Shown here piece after piece: positions 16,421-23,645 of a DNA stretch of 64,000 nucleotides (the stretch's first letter is position 1; every line of letters starts with the position of its first letter). A program made the translations under genes and the position numbers. The DNA comes from Hyphomicrobiales bacterium. Lineage in GTDB: Bacteria; Pseudomonadota; Alphaproteobacteria; Rhizobiales; Rhizobiaceae. The stretch is taken from assembly GCA_002709005.1 (NCBI GenBank), contig PAPH01000022.1, positions 1 to 64,000 of the forward strand. The letters run 5' to 3'. The notes below the pieces were generated by a model. That model was not told the DNA's origin and made no database searches. It saw only the letters and a program-made list of their open reading frames with translations.

Positions 16421-17593
16421 ATGTCGGATGCGCATATTGTTGGTTGGGGGCACACAAAATTTGGTCGCCTCGAGGACAAGTCGCTGGAGGATTTGATCGT
16501 AGAGGCCGCAAAAGAGGCCATAGATCACGCCGGCATTCAAGCATCGGAGATCGATGCGATATTCCTCGGCCACTTCAATTCCGGGATGGTCGGCGACGGA
16601 TTTCCGTCCTCCCTTGTGCTCAATCTCGATGACGATTTGAGGTTCAAGCCCGCCACACGGCTTGAAAACGCTTGCGCGTCAGGCTCGGCGGCGGTTTACG
16701 CCGGCCGCAACGCAATCGCGGCAGGCACCGCCCGTACAGTGCTCGTCATCGGCGCCGAGAAAATGACGTCGAAAGACACCAAAGGCGTTACCGAAGCCCT
16801 TTCCGGCGCTTCCTACCAGAAGGAAGAAAGCGGCGTCTCTTTCCCAGAAGTCTTTGCGCGTTTTGCGCAAGCCTACTTTCAGGCCTATGGCGACCAGTCG
16901 CTTGTCCTTGCCCAGATTGCGGCGAAGAACCACGCCAACGCGATGCACAATCCGCTGGCCCATCTGCAAAAGGAGCTCAGCGTCGAGTTCTGCAATACCG
17001 TCAGCGACAGGAACCCCATGATCGCGCCTCCGTTGCGGATGTCGGATTGCTCGCTGATCAGCGACGGCGCGGCTGCGATGGTCATGGTCAGCGACGAGCA
17101 ATCGACCGGGTTCGACAACGCGGTAGCGTTTCGCTCCGCGGTTCAGGTCAACGACTTCCTTCCCATGTCTCGCCGCGATCTGCTGGCCTTCGAAGGGCCT
17201 GCAAAAGCCTTTCATGAAGCCTTCAAGGCGGCGGGCGTCGACGTCGAGGATCTGGACTTCGCCGAGGTTCACGACTGTTTCACCATCGCGGAACTGCTGG
17301 TTTACGAGGCCATGGGGCTGGCTCCGAAAGGACAAGGACGAAAGGCGATCGAGGACGGCATTGTCCTGGCAGATGGTAGCCTTCCGGTGAACCTGTCCGG
17401 CGGCCTGAAGGCGAAGGGCCATCCTGTCGGCGCGACCGGCGTTTCCATGCATGTCATGGCAGCGCGGCAACTGACCAATCAGGCGGGCGAAATGCAGAAG
17501 CAGGGCGCCTCGCTGGGCTGCGTCTTCAACATGGGCGGGTCCGGGGTGGCGAACTATTGCTCCATCCTCGAGCCGGTGAGGTCCGCATCGTGA
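16421..17593 (+). CDS. Thiolase (acetyl-CoA acetyltransferase family, SCP2-like)
   Basis: This 390-residue thiolase has the nucleophilic cysteine in LENACASGSAAVYAGRNA (about residue 88), the second active-site block DFAEVHDCFTIAELLVYEAM with its histidine, and GGLKAKGHPVGATGVSMHV. It belongs to the SCP2-thiolase-like branch rather than the classic PhaA/FadA branch, so acyl chain range is hard to predict. ATG 16421 is chosen over the upstream in-frame start because GGGAGGA lies before it and the thiolase N terminus begins there. Its stop overlaps the GTG start of the acyl-CoA synthetase (GTGA at 17590). With that ligase it could activate an acid and then split its 3-keto ester. Confidence 0.92.
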   Translation: MSDAHIVGWGHTKFGRLEDKSLEDLIVEAAKEAIDHAGIQASEIDAIFLGHFNSGMVGDGFPSSLVLNLDDDLRFKPATRLENACASGSAAVYAGRNAIAAGTARTVLVIGAEKMTSKDTKGVTEALSGASYQKEESGVSFPEVFARFAQAYFQAYGDQSLVLAQIAAKNHANAMHNPLAHLQKELSVEFCNTVSDRNPMIAPPLRMSDCSLISDGAAAMVMVSDEQSTGFDNAVAFRSAVQVNDFLPMSRRDLLAFEGPAKAFHEAFKAAGVDVEDLDFAEVHDCFTIAELLVYEAMGLAPKGQGRKAIEDGIVLADGSLPVNLSGGLKAKGHPVGATGVSMHVMAARQLTNQAGEMQKQGASLGCVFNMGGSGVANYCSILEPVRSAS

Positions 17594-19128
17594 ACCCGGC
17601 GCTCTGGCTTCATCGATCCGGTCGTCTCTTCGCCGAACAACCCGCCTTGTTCACTGGAACGCGGCAGGTCGCGACCTATCGGGAGTTTGCCGGGCGCGCG
17701 GCGCGGCTCGCCGGAGCGTTCCGCTCCGAATTCGGGATGGAGGCGGGCGACCGGATTGCCCTGTTCCTGCCGAACTGTACAGAATATCTCGAACTGCTCT
17801 ACGGTGCCTGGCATGCGGGGGCGGCAGTCGTGCCGGTCAACGCGAAGCTCCATCCCCGCGAAGCCGCCTGGATTGCGGCCAATGCGGAAGCGAAACTCTT
17901 TATCACGTCCGCGAAATACGCCGGTGCCGTGAAAATGGCACTGGGGGAAAGCCCCTGCACCATCATCGAGATCGAAAGCGATGATTTCCGCCGGCTTTAC
18001 ACGTGCCCTCCGATGCCGCTACCGGCGGAGCGGCGGCCCGACGATCTGGCCTGGCTGTTCTACACCTCGGGAACGACCGGTCGGCCAAAGGGCGTGATGA
18101 TCACCAACGGCAATATCATGGCGATGGTGCAGGGCTATCTGTCCGACGTGGACGAGGTCTTCGCTTCGGACAGCAAGGTCTATGCGGCTCCGATGTCGCA
18201 CGGCGCGGGGCTCTACAATTTCATGTTCGTCATCAAGGGTGCCCGGCACGTCGTGCCCGAGTCCGCGGGATTTGAGGCTTCCGAACTCATCGATCTTGCC
18301 GGTTCGATGGATAATGTCTGTCTGTTCGCGGCACCGACAATGGTGCGCCGGCTGATCTCGGTTGCGAAGCAGAAAGGCTATGACGGGACGGGCATCCGAA
18401 CCATCGTCTATGGCGGCGGGCCGATGTATGTCGCCGACATCGTGGAAGCGGTGGATGCCATGGGCTCCCGTTTCGCCCAGATCTACGGGCAGGGGGAAAG
18501 CCCGATGACGATCACCGTTTTGCCGAAGGCATTCGTCGCCAATCGCGTCCATTCGCGATGGAAGAACCGCCTTGCCTCGGTGGGCTTCCCCTTTTCCTCC
18601 ACCGAAGTGCGGATTCTGGACGACGCCAACAGCGAGGTCCCGTCGGGCGAAGTCGGGGAAATTGCCGTCAGAGGCGCCTCTGTCATGAGCGGCTATTGGA
18701 TGAACCCCGAGGCGACTGCCGAGGCGATCGTTGATGGGTGGCTGCGGACCGGAGACATGGGAGCGATGGACGAGGACGGCTTCCTCACGCTCCATGATCG
18801 CTCGAAGGACACGATCATCTCAGGCGGAACGAATATTTATCCCAGGGAAGTGGAAGAGGTGCTGCTCGCTCACCCATCCGTGGCGCAAGTGTCCGTCGTG
18901 GGCGAACCGGATGCCGAATGGGGGGAAAACGTTGTCGCGTTCGTCGTCCTCGAACCCGGCGAAAGCTGCGACGACGCCACGCTCGACGCCCATTGCCTCG
19001 AGAATATCGCACGCTTCAAGCGGCCCAAAAAGTACTTCTATATCGATGACCTTCCAAAGAACGCCTACGGAAAAGTGTTGAAGACGGCGCTGCGCGAGCG
19101 CTTGAGCGAGGGCAGTTCGCACCCGTAG
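17590..19128 (+). CDS. AMP-dependent acyl-CoA synthetase
   Basis: The 512 residues belong to the AMP-forming ligase family, which activates a carboxylic acid with ATP and CoA. Diagnostic parts are the P-loop YTSGTTGRPKGVMITNGN (about residues 158-175), YGQGESPMT, the adenylate contact GWLRTGDMG, the hinge RSKDTIISGGTNIYPREVEE and the catalytic lysine near the end in PKNAYGKVLK. The start is GTG 17590, overlapping the thiolase stop; no ATG fits and TGAGG lies upstream. The acid is unknown. Its coupling to the thiolase argues for a fatty, branched or aromatic side-chain acid rather than acetate. Confidence 0.92.
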   Translation: MNPALWLHRSGRLFAEQPALFTGTRQVATYREFAGRAARLAGAFRSEFGMEAGDRIALFLPNCTEYLELLYGAWHAGAAVVPVNAKLHPREAAWIAANAEAKLFITSAKYAGAVKMALGESPCTIIEIESDDFRRLYTCPPMPLPAERRPDDLAWLFYTSGTTGRPKGVMITNGNIMAMVQGYLSDVDEVFASDSKVYAAPMSHGAGLYNFMFVIKGARHVVPESAGFEASELIDLAGSMDNVCLFAAPTMVRRLISVAKQKGYDGTGIRTIVYGGGPMYVADIVEAVDAMGSRFAQIYGQGESPMTITVLPKAFVANRVHSRWKNRLASVGFPFSSTEVRILDDANSEVPSGEVGEIAVRGASVMSGYWMNPEATAEAIVDGWLRTGDMGAMDEDGFLTLHDRSKDTIISGGTNIYPREVEEVLLAHPSVAQVSVVGEPDAEWGENVVAFVVLEPGESCDDATLDAHCLENIARFKRPKKYFYIDDLPKNAYGKVLKTALRERLSEGSSHP

Positions 19129-19234
19129 CCCGATTGCCGAGACGACTGGCGGCGTAGGCGATATCGGCTTGTCGAGGGGGCCGGACGAACGCCTGCGCGC
19201 AATCCCCGGAGCACAACAACCAGCGTTGGACCCT

Positions 19235-20743
19235 ATGCCTGAAATCACCGAGGACCATCTCGTCGACAGCATTGCCGAAGCATTGCAATTCGTCGCCTGT
19301 TATCATCCGCCGGATTTCGTCCGCGCCATGGCACACGCCTATGACCGCGAAGGCAATCCGGGGGCGAAGAACGCCATTGCCCAGATCCTCGCCAATTCGC
19401 GGATGTGCGCTCTCGGCCATCGGCCCATCTGTCAGGACACGGGCGTCGCCAATGTCTTCGTGAAGATCGGCGTCCAGGCGCGGCTTGGCTGGATGCGCCC
19501 GCTTCAGGAAATCGTGGATGAGGCGGTGCGTCGCGCCTACAGGCTGGATACCAACCCGCTGCGGGCCTCGGTCGTTCAGGATCCGCTGGGCGAACGGAAA
19601 AATACCGGCGACAATACGCCCGCGATGATCCATGTGGAGATGGTGGCGGGCGATAGGGTTGACGTGGACGTATCGGCCAAGGGCGGCGGTTCGGAGAACA
19701 AGACCCGCTTCGCCGTGCTCAATCCCTCTGCCTCGGTGGCCGACTGGGTGGTCCAGACGGTTGAAACGCTGGGCGCGGGCTGGTGTCCGCCGGGCATGCT
19801 CGGCCTCGGCGTCGGCGGCAGTGTGGACAAGGCCATGGCCATGGCGAAACAGGCGCTGAACGACGAGATCGACATCTTCGACCTCATGGACCGCGGACCG
19901 CGCAACCGTGTGGAGGAATTGCGGCTCGAAATTTACGAGAGGGTCAACGCACTTGGTATCGGAGCGCAGGGACTGGGCGGCCTGACCACGGTGCTCGACG
20001 TCAAGATCCGGCATTTCCCCACCCATGCCGCCTCTTTGCCCGTGGCGCTGATCCCCAATTGCGCGGCAACGCGGCACGTCCATTTTTCGCTGGATGGAAG
20101 CGGCCCGGCCGAATTTGTTCCGCCCGATCTTTCGCTCTGGCCTGAAATCTCCCTCGACATGGCCGTCGAGGGCGCGCGCCGGCTCGATCTCGACGCGCTG
20201 GACGACGAGATGCTCGCCTCCCTGACGCCGGGAGAAACGCTGCTGCTCTCCGGCACACTTTTCACCGGCCGGGATGCCGCGCACAAGCGGATGGTCGAGG
20301 CGCTGGATCGCGGGGATCCGCTGCCGGTCGATTTGCGAAACAGGGCGATTTACTATGTCGGGCCGGTCGACCCCGTCGGAGACGAGGTGATCGGACCCGC
20401 TGGCCCCACCACCTCCACCCGGATGGACAAGTTCACCCGCCAGGTTCTCTCGCAAACCGGGCTGAAGGTCATGATCGGCAAGGCCGAACGCGGGCCGGAG
20501 GCTGTCAGCGCCATCGCGGACCACGGCGCGGTCTACATGATCGCGGTGGGTGGCGCGGCCTTTCTCGTCTCGAAGGCCATTCGCGAGGCGGAGCCGGTGG
20601 CCTGGCGGGATCTCGGCATGGAAGCCATCTATCGCCTGCGGGTGGAGGACATGCCGGTAACCGTCGCCGTCGATACCCGCGGCGATTCCATCCACGTTAC
20701 GGGGCCGAAGGCCTGGCGACGTGCGCCGGTCCTGACGGCGTAG
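19235..20743 (+). CDS. Class I fumarate hydratase (possible mesaconase)
   Basis: The 502 residues match iron-sulphur class I fumarases. The N-terminal domain has the cluster cysteine in HRPICQDTGVANVF (about residue 67), further likely cluster cysteines in WCPPGMLGLGVGGS (about 184) and IPNCAATRHVHF (about 274). The C-terminal domain carries GPTTSTRMDKF. Such enzymes hydrate fumarate to malate, and some members hydrate mesaconate to citramalate, which would suit the C5-dicarboxylate genes to the left. It follows the ligase by 106 bases. ATG 19235 is chosen where family similarity starts. A paralogue elsewhere in the genome is likely if this one is pathway-specific. Confidence 0.92.
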   Translation: MPEITEDHLVDSIAEALQFVACYHPPDFVRAMAHAYDREGNPGAKNAIAQILANSRMCALGHRPICQDTGVANVFVKIGVQARLGWMRPLQEIVDEAVRRAYRLDTNPLRASVVQDPLGERKNTGDNTPAMIHVEMVAGDRVDVDVSAKGGGSENKTRFAVLNPSASVADWVVQTVETLGAGWCPPGMLGLGVGGSVDKAMAMAKQALNDEIDIFDLMDRGPRNRVEELRLEIYERVNALGIGAQGLGGLTTVLDVKIRHFPTHAASLPVALIPNCAATRHVHFSLDGSGPAEFVPPDLSLWPEISLDMAVEGARRLDLDALDDEMLASLTPGETLLLSGTLFTGRDAAHKRMVEALDRGDPLPVDLRNRAIYYVGPVDPVGDEVIGPAGPTTSTRMDKFTRQVLSQTGLKVMIGKAERGPEAVSAIADHGAVYMIAVGGAAFLVSKAIREAEPVAWRDLGMEAIYRLRVEDMPVTVAVDTRGDSIHVTGPKAWRRAPVLTA

Positions 20744-20858
20744 CGGCGATTGCTTCCGTCGCCGCTGCGGGGCGGGCGCCCAGCGCAGGGGCGTCCGCAA
20801 CTTTCAAAAATGCGGCGTCGTGTGAAACGGTTGGCGGCGCGCCCGATCAGTTCGCGGT

Positions 20859-21326
20859 CTAGGAAGCGGTCTGAGTTTCCCGCCTTACATATTCTTCCAT
20901 GTTGGCGAAAAACTGCGCGGCGATTTTTTTCACCGTCCCCACTACGATACGATTTCCGAGCTGTGCGATCTTTCCGCCAATCTGGGCATCGATTTCGTAG
21001 GCGACGTCCGTTTCGTTCTCGTCCGCCGCATCCAGGCGCAGGTTGACGTGACCCGATGCCTGGCCGGCGACGCCTCCGCTGCCCTGACCGTGCAGAATGC
21101 AGGAGAACGGCTGGTGGGAATTTTCGATCGAAACGCTGCCTTTGAAGCGGGCCTTGATCGGGCCGACCTTGGCGACCACGGTTGCTTCAAATTCATTCTC
21201 GCCGACCTGTTCCAGGGATTCGCAGCCGGGAATGCAGGCGCTCAATGCGGCCGGATCGAAAATGATCTTCCACACCTTGGAGCGCGGTGCCGGAATTCTC
21301 GAAGAGTCAGAAAATTTGATAGCCAT
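20859..21326 (-). CDS. coxG: CoxG-like SRPBCC protein
   Basis: This 155-residue protein belongs to the CO dehydrogenase subunit G family, with the SRPBCC fold. Typical sequence is RIPAPRSKVWKIIFDPAALS, then ACIPGCESLEQVGENEFEA and GKIAQLGNRIV near the end. CoxG proteins help mature or anchor molybdenum hydroxylases of the CoxMSL type, which lie just across the divergent promoter. ATG 21326 has AGGA before it and opens the domain; the open frame upstream is not similar to anything I recognise. It is divergent from the TetR gene at 21524, with a perfect palindrome at 21460-21485 between them. Confidence 0.85.
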   Translation of the reverse strand: MAIKFSDSSRIPAPRSKVWKIIFDPAALSACIPGCESLEQVGENEFEATVVAKVGPIKARFKGSVSIENSHQPFSCILHGQGSGGVAGQASGHVNLRLDAADENETDVAYEIDAQIGGKIAQLGNRIVVGTVKKIAAQFFANMEEYVRRETQTAS

Positions 21327-21459
21327 TATCGTCCTGTTTTTAGCTGACTGGGTCGGCCTCATGGGGTCGAGCCGGCACTTCGGGCCTGTCCGTTTTCGCC
21401 ATCCGCTTTCATCGCATGGCGGGTTCTGGTCAGTGTTCCGCTGGGTAATCTGCGTTCTG

Positions 21460-21485
21460 TATTTTGTCAATCGCTTGACAAAATA
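21460..21485. promoter_or_regulatory. Perfect 26-base palindromic operator TATTTTGTCAA-TCGC-TTGACAAAATA
   Basis: Two 11-base arms are exactly complementary around a 4-base spacer. It sits 38 bases before the TetR start and about 134 bases before the divergent coxG start. The embedded TTGACA may also be a -35 element reading toward the TetR gene, so binding would block it. Confidence 0.75.
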
Positions 21486-21523
21486 AGGGGCGGTGAATAG
21501 GCATGATCCGTGAGGAGAATCCA

Positions 21524-22207
21524 ATGGCAAAACCGCCCCGGAGCTTGGAGAGCGAAACCGGCCAGACGGTGCTGAAGCAGCGCAGCAACGGCTTGGCGAC
21601 GCGCGCCGCCATTCTGGACGCGGCGGAAAAAATGATGGCCGAGATCGGTTACTCGTCGACGACGCTTCGAAAGCTCGCGACAGAGACCCAGACCAACATT
21701 GCCAGTATCTCCTACCATTTCGGATCGAAAGCGAGCTTGCTGCGCGGCATCTACGAGCGGCGCATGTCTGCGGTTAACAAGAAGAGGCGCGCCGCACTCC
21801 AGGCCTATCTCGCCGAAGTCGGCGACGGCAGTCCGGACATCGAGAAGCTTCTCGACTGTTTTCTGCGGCCGCTCATCGAGGCCTTTCGAAAGGGTCGGGG
21901 GACGCGGAATTTCAGTCGCCTTTACGGTCGCACCGCGGTGGATTCCACTCCCGAGGTCAGGTCCGTCGTACTGGAATTCTACAACGAGACGGCCGGCGAG
22001 TTTCTTTTTGCGTTCCGGCGGGCCTGCCCTGAACTGTCGGAGGCGGAGTTCGCCCGCAGGTCGATCTTCCTCTACGGCGCGATGACCTATTCCTTGGCGG
22101 AGACGCGGCACGTCAATGGAGTGCTCCAGGTAGCGACCGACAACGGAGGCGAAGACTTCATTCAGAGTATCGTCTCTTTCACCGCCGCCGGCTTCAAAGC
22201 CAGATAG
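21524..22207 (+). CDS. TetR-family transcriptional regulator of the molybdenum hydroxylase genes
   Basis: The 227-residue protein has an N-terminal TetR domain: LATRAAILDAAEKMMAEIGY, then TQTNIASISYHFGSKASLL. The C-terminal part resembles the CerR-type or DUF1956-like TetR group with RGTRNFSRLYGRTAVDST. ATG 21524 follows GAGGAG with good spacing; ATG 21503 in frame lacks this. It is the first gene of a rightward group with coxM (60-base gap) and is divergent from coxG. The palindrome at 21460-21485 makes autorepression and control of both directions likely. The inducer is probably the hydroxylase substrate. Confidence 0.9.
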   Translation: MAKPPRSLESETGQTVLKQRSNGLATRAAILDAAEKMMAEIGYSSTTLRKLATETQTNIASISYHFGSKASLLRGIYERRMSAVNKKRRAALQAYLAEVGDGSPDIEKLLDCFLRPLIEAFRKGRGTRNFSRLYGRTAVDSTPEVRSVVLEFYNETAGEFLFAFRRACPELSEAEFARRSIFLYGAMTYSLAETRHVNGVLQVATDNGGEDFIQSIVSFTAAGFKAR

Positions 22208-22267
22208 ACCGCCGCAAGGCAATGGGCGGAACCCACGCGCCCGACGCCGCCAAGCAAGAGAAGGCCG

Positions 22268-23158
22268 ATGTATCCAAGCGCAATACAGAACTATGAGGCG
22301 CCCGACAGTGTGGACGGCGCAATGGCGGCGATCGCAAAATTCGGCGACGACGCTCATTTCATTGCGGGCGGACAAAGCCTCATGCAGGCGATCAAGTCGC
22401 GCATCATTCAGCCGGAAACCCTGGTTGACCTCCAGAACGTCGACGAACTGCGGTCGTTGGAAATGGCGCAGGGCGTCACCATAGGCGCGATGGTCAGGTA
22501 TAGGGATATTGCCGCAAATGCAGGTCTCGACGGGCGCTTGGGAGCCCTGCGCGATGCGGCGTCCCATGTGGGGGACAGGCAGGTGAGAAGCAGGGGCACC
22601 ATCGGCGGCAGCCTTTGCTGGAATTTCGTTTCCGCCTGCATGCCGACGGTCACGCTGGCGCTCGACCCGCGGCTTACCCTGGGCTCGGAAGCCAGGGGGA
22701 GGCGTGAGGTCGGTATTCGCGATTTCCTGGGCGAGCCCATGGAGACCGACCGCCAGGAAGATGAATTGCTGATCTCCATTTTCTTCCCCGAGGCGGCCGG
22801 CCGTCATGGCAGCGCCTATGGCAAATGGAGCCTGCTTACGGATGGCTTGCCAGTCATAGGGGTCTGTGCCGCCGTTTCTCTGGATGATGACAACAAGTGC
22901 ACGTCTGCGCGGGTCTCCGTCGGAGGGCTGGAAACAGGGCCCGTACGTTTCAAGCGTGCGGAAGAGGAGCTCTTGGGCGCTGGCTTCGACGACTTGAAAA
23001 GCCATGAAGGCGCAATCTCGGCAGCGGCGGAAGAGGCCGAGATCTTTGACGATATCACCGGGGACGCCGAGTTCCGCCGGCAACTGATCCGCTCGGTGGG
23101 CCTGAAGTCAATTGTGAAAGCGTTTGAGCGTGCAGCCGCCGCGGGAGCCGACCAATGA
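22268..23158 (+). CDS. coxM: Molybdenum hydroxylase FAD subunit (CoxM-like)
   Basis: The 296-residue subunit binds FAD and passes electrons from the iron-sulphur subunit. It has the PCMH-type FAD domain, with AGGQSLMQAIKSRIIQPETL near the N terminus and RSRGTIGGSLCWNFVSACMP in the middle, followed by the CO dehydrogenase flavoprotein C-terminal domain. Its stop overlaps the start of the coxS-like gene by four bases (ATGA), and the order M-S-L is the standard one for carbon monoxide dehydrogenase and related aerobic hydroxylases. Start ATG 22268 follows AGAGAAGG. The substrate is set by the large subunit, which does not look like true CO dehydrogenase. Confidence 0.92.
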   Translation: MYPSAIQNYEAPDSVDGAMAAIAKFGDDAHFIAGGQSLMQAIKSRIIQPETLVDLQNVDELRSLEMAQGVTIGAMVRYRDIAANAGLDGRLGALRDAASHVGDRQVRSRGTIGGSLCWNFVSACMPTVTLALDPRLTLGSEARGRREVGIRDFLGEPMETDRQEDELLISIFFPEAAGRHGSAYGKWSLLTDGLPVIGVCAAVSLDDDNKCTSARVSVGGLETGPVRFKRAEEELLGAGFDDLKSHEGAISAAAEEAEIFDDITGDAEFRRQLIRSVGLKSIVKAFERAAAAGADQ

Positions 23159-23631
23159 AAAGAGATGTGACCATCACCATCAACGGCGTCGAGTACAGCG
23201 GAAACATTCCGATCAGGATGCTGCTTGTCGATTTCATCCGCGATGTCGCGGGGCTGACGGGCACTCATGTCGGATGCACCTTCGAGGGCCAATGCGGAGC
23301 GTGCACCATTCATCTCAATGGGGAAGCGGTGAAATCGTGCCTGCTTCTCGCGGTCCAGTGTCACGGCAAGGAGATAACGACCGTGGAAGGTCTGGCTCGT
23401 GAAGGCGCTCTCCATGTGCTTCAGGAGGAATTCCACCGCCACCACGCGCTCCAGTGCGGCTATTGCACAAGCGGGATGCTGATGAATGCGGCGGAGTTCA
23501 TCACAGAGAGGCCGGACGCTGACGACGAAGAGATCAGGCATGCCCTTGTCGGCAATATCTGCCGTTGCACGGGCTACACCAACATCATCAAGGCGATTTC
23601 AGCCGCCGCCAAGCGTAACGCATCGGTTTGA
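23155..23631 (+). CDS. coxS: Molybdenum hydroxylase 2Fe-2S subunit (CoxS-like)
   Basis: The 158 residues carry both iron-sulphur clusters expected of the small subunit. The N-terminal plant-type ferredoxin site is GCTFEGQCGACTIHLNG with a later cysteine in VKSCLLLAV. The C-terminal helical site is LQCGYCTSGMLMNA and NICRCTGYTNI. It starts four bases inside coxM and ends 14 bases before coxL, so the three are one operon. It links the molybdenum site in the large subunit to FAD in CoxM. Nothing in it is truncated or unusual. Confidence 0.95.
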   Translation: MKRDVTITINGVEYSGNIPIRMLLVDFIRDVAGLTGTHVGCTFEGQCGACTIHLNGEAVKSCLLLAVQCHGKEITTVEGLAREGALHVLQEEFHRHHALQCGYCTSGMLMNAAEFITERPDADDEEIRHALVGNICRCTGYTNIIKAISAAAKRNASV

Positions 23632-23645
23632 GGGAGCCCCGACAA

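Noticed and set aside
19016-20800. A 594-codon frame antisense to the class I fumarase
   Set aside because: It is the mirror of a well-supported gene in GC-rich DNA, is full of Arg and His, and lacks family motifs.
21467-23083. A 538-codon frame antisense to the TetR and coxM genes
   Set aside because: It spans two clear genes and the operator palindrome; its composition is that of an antisense shadow.
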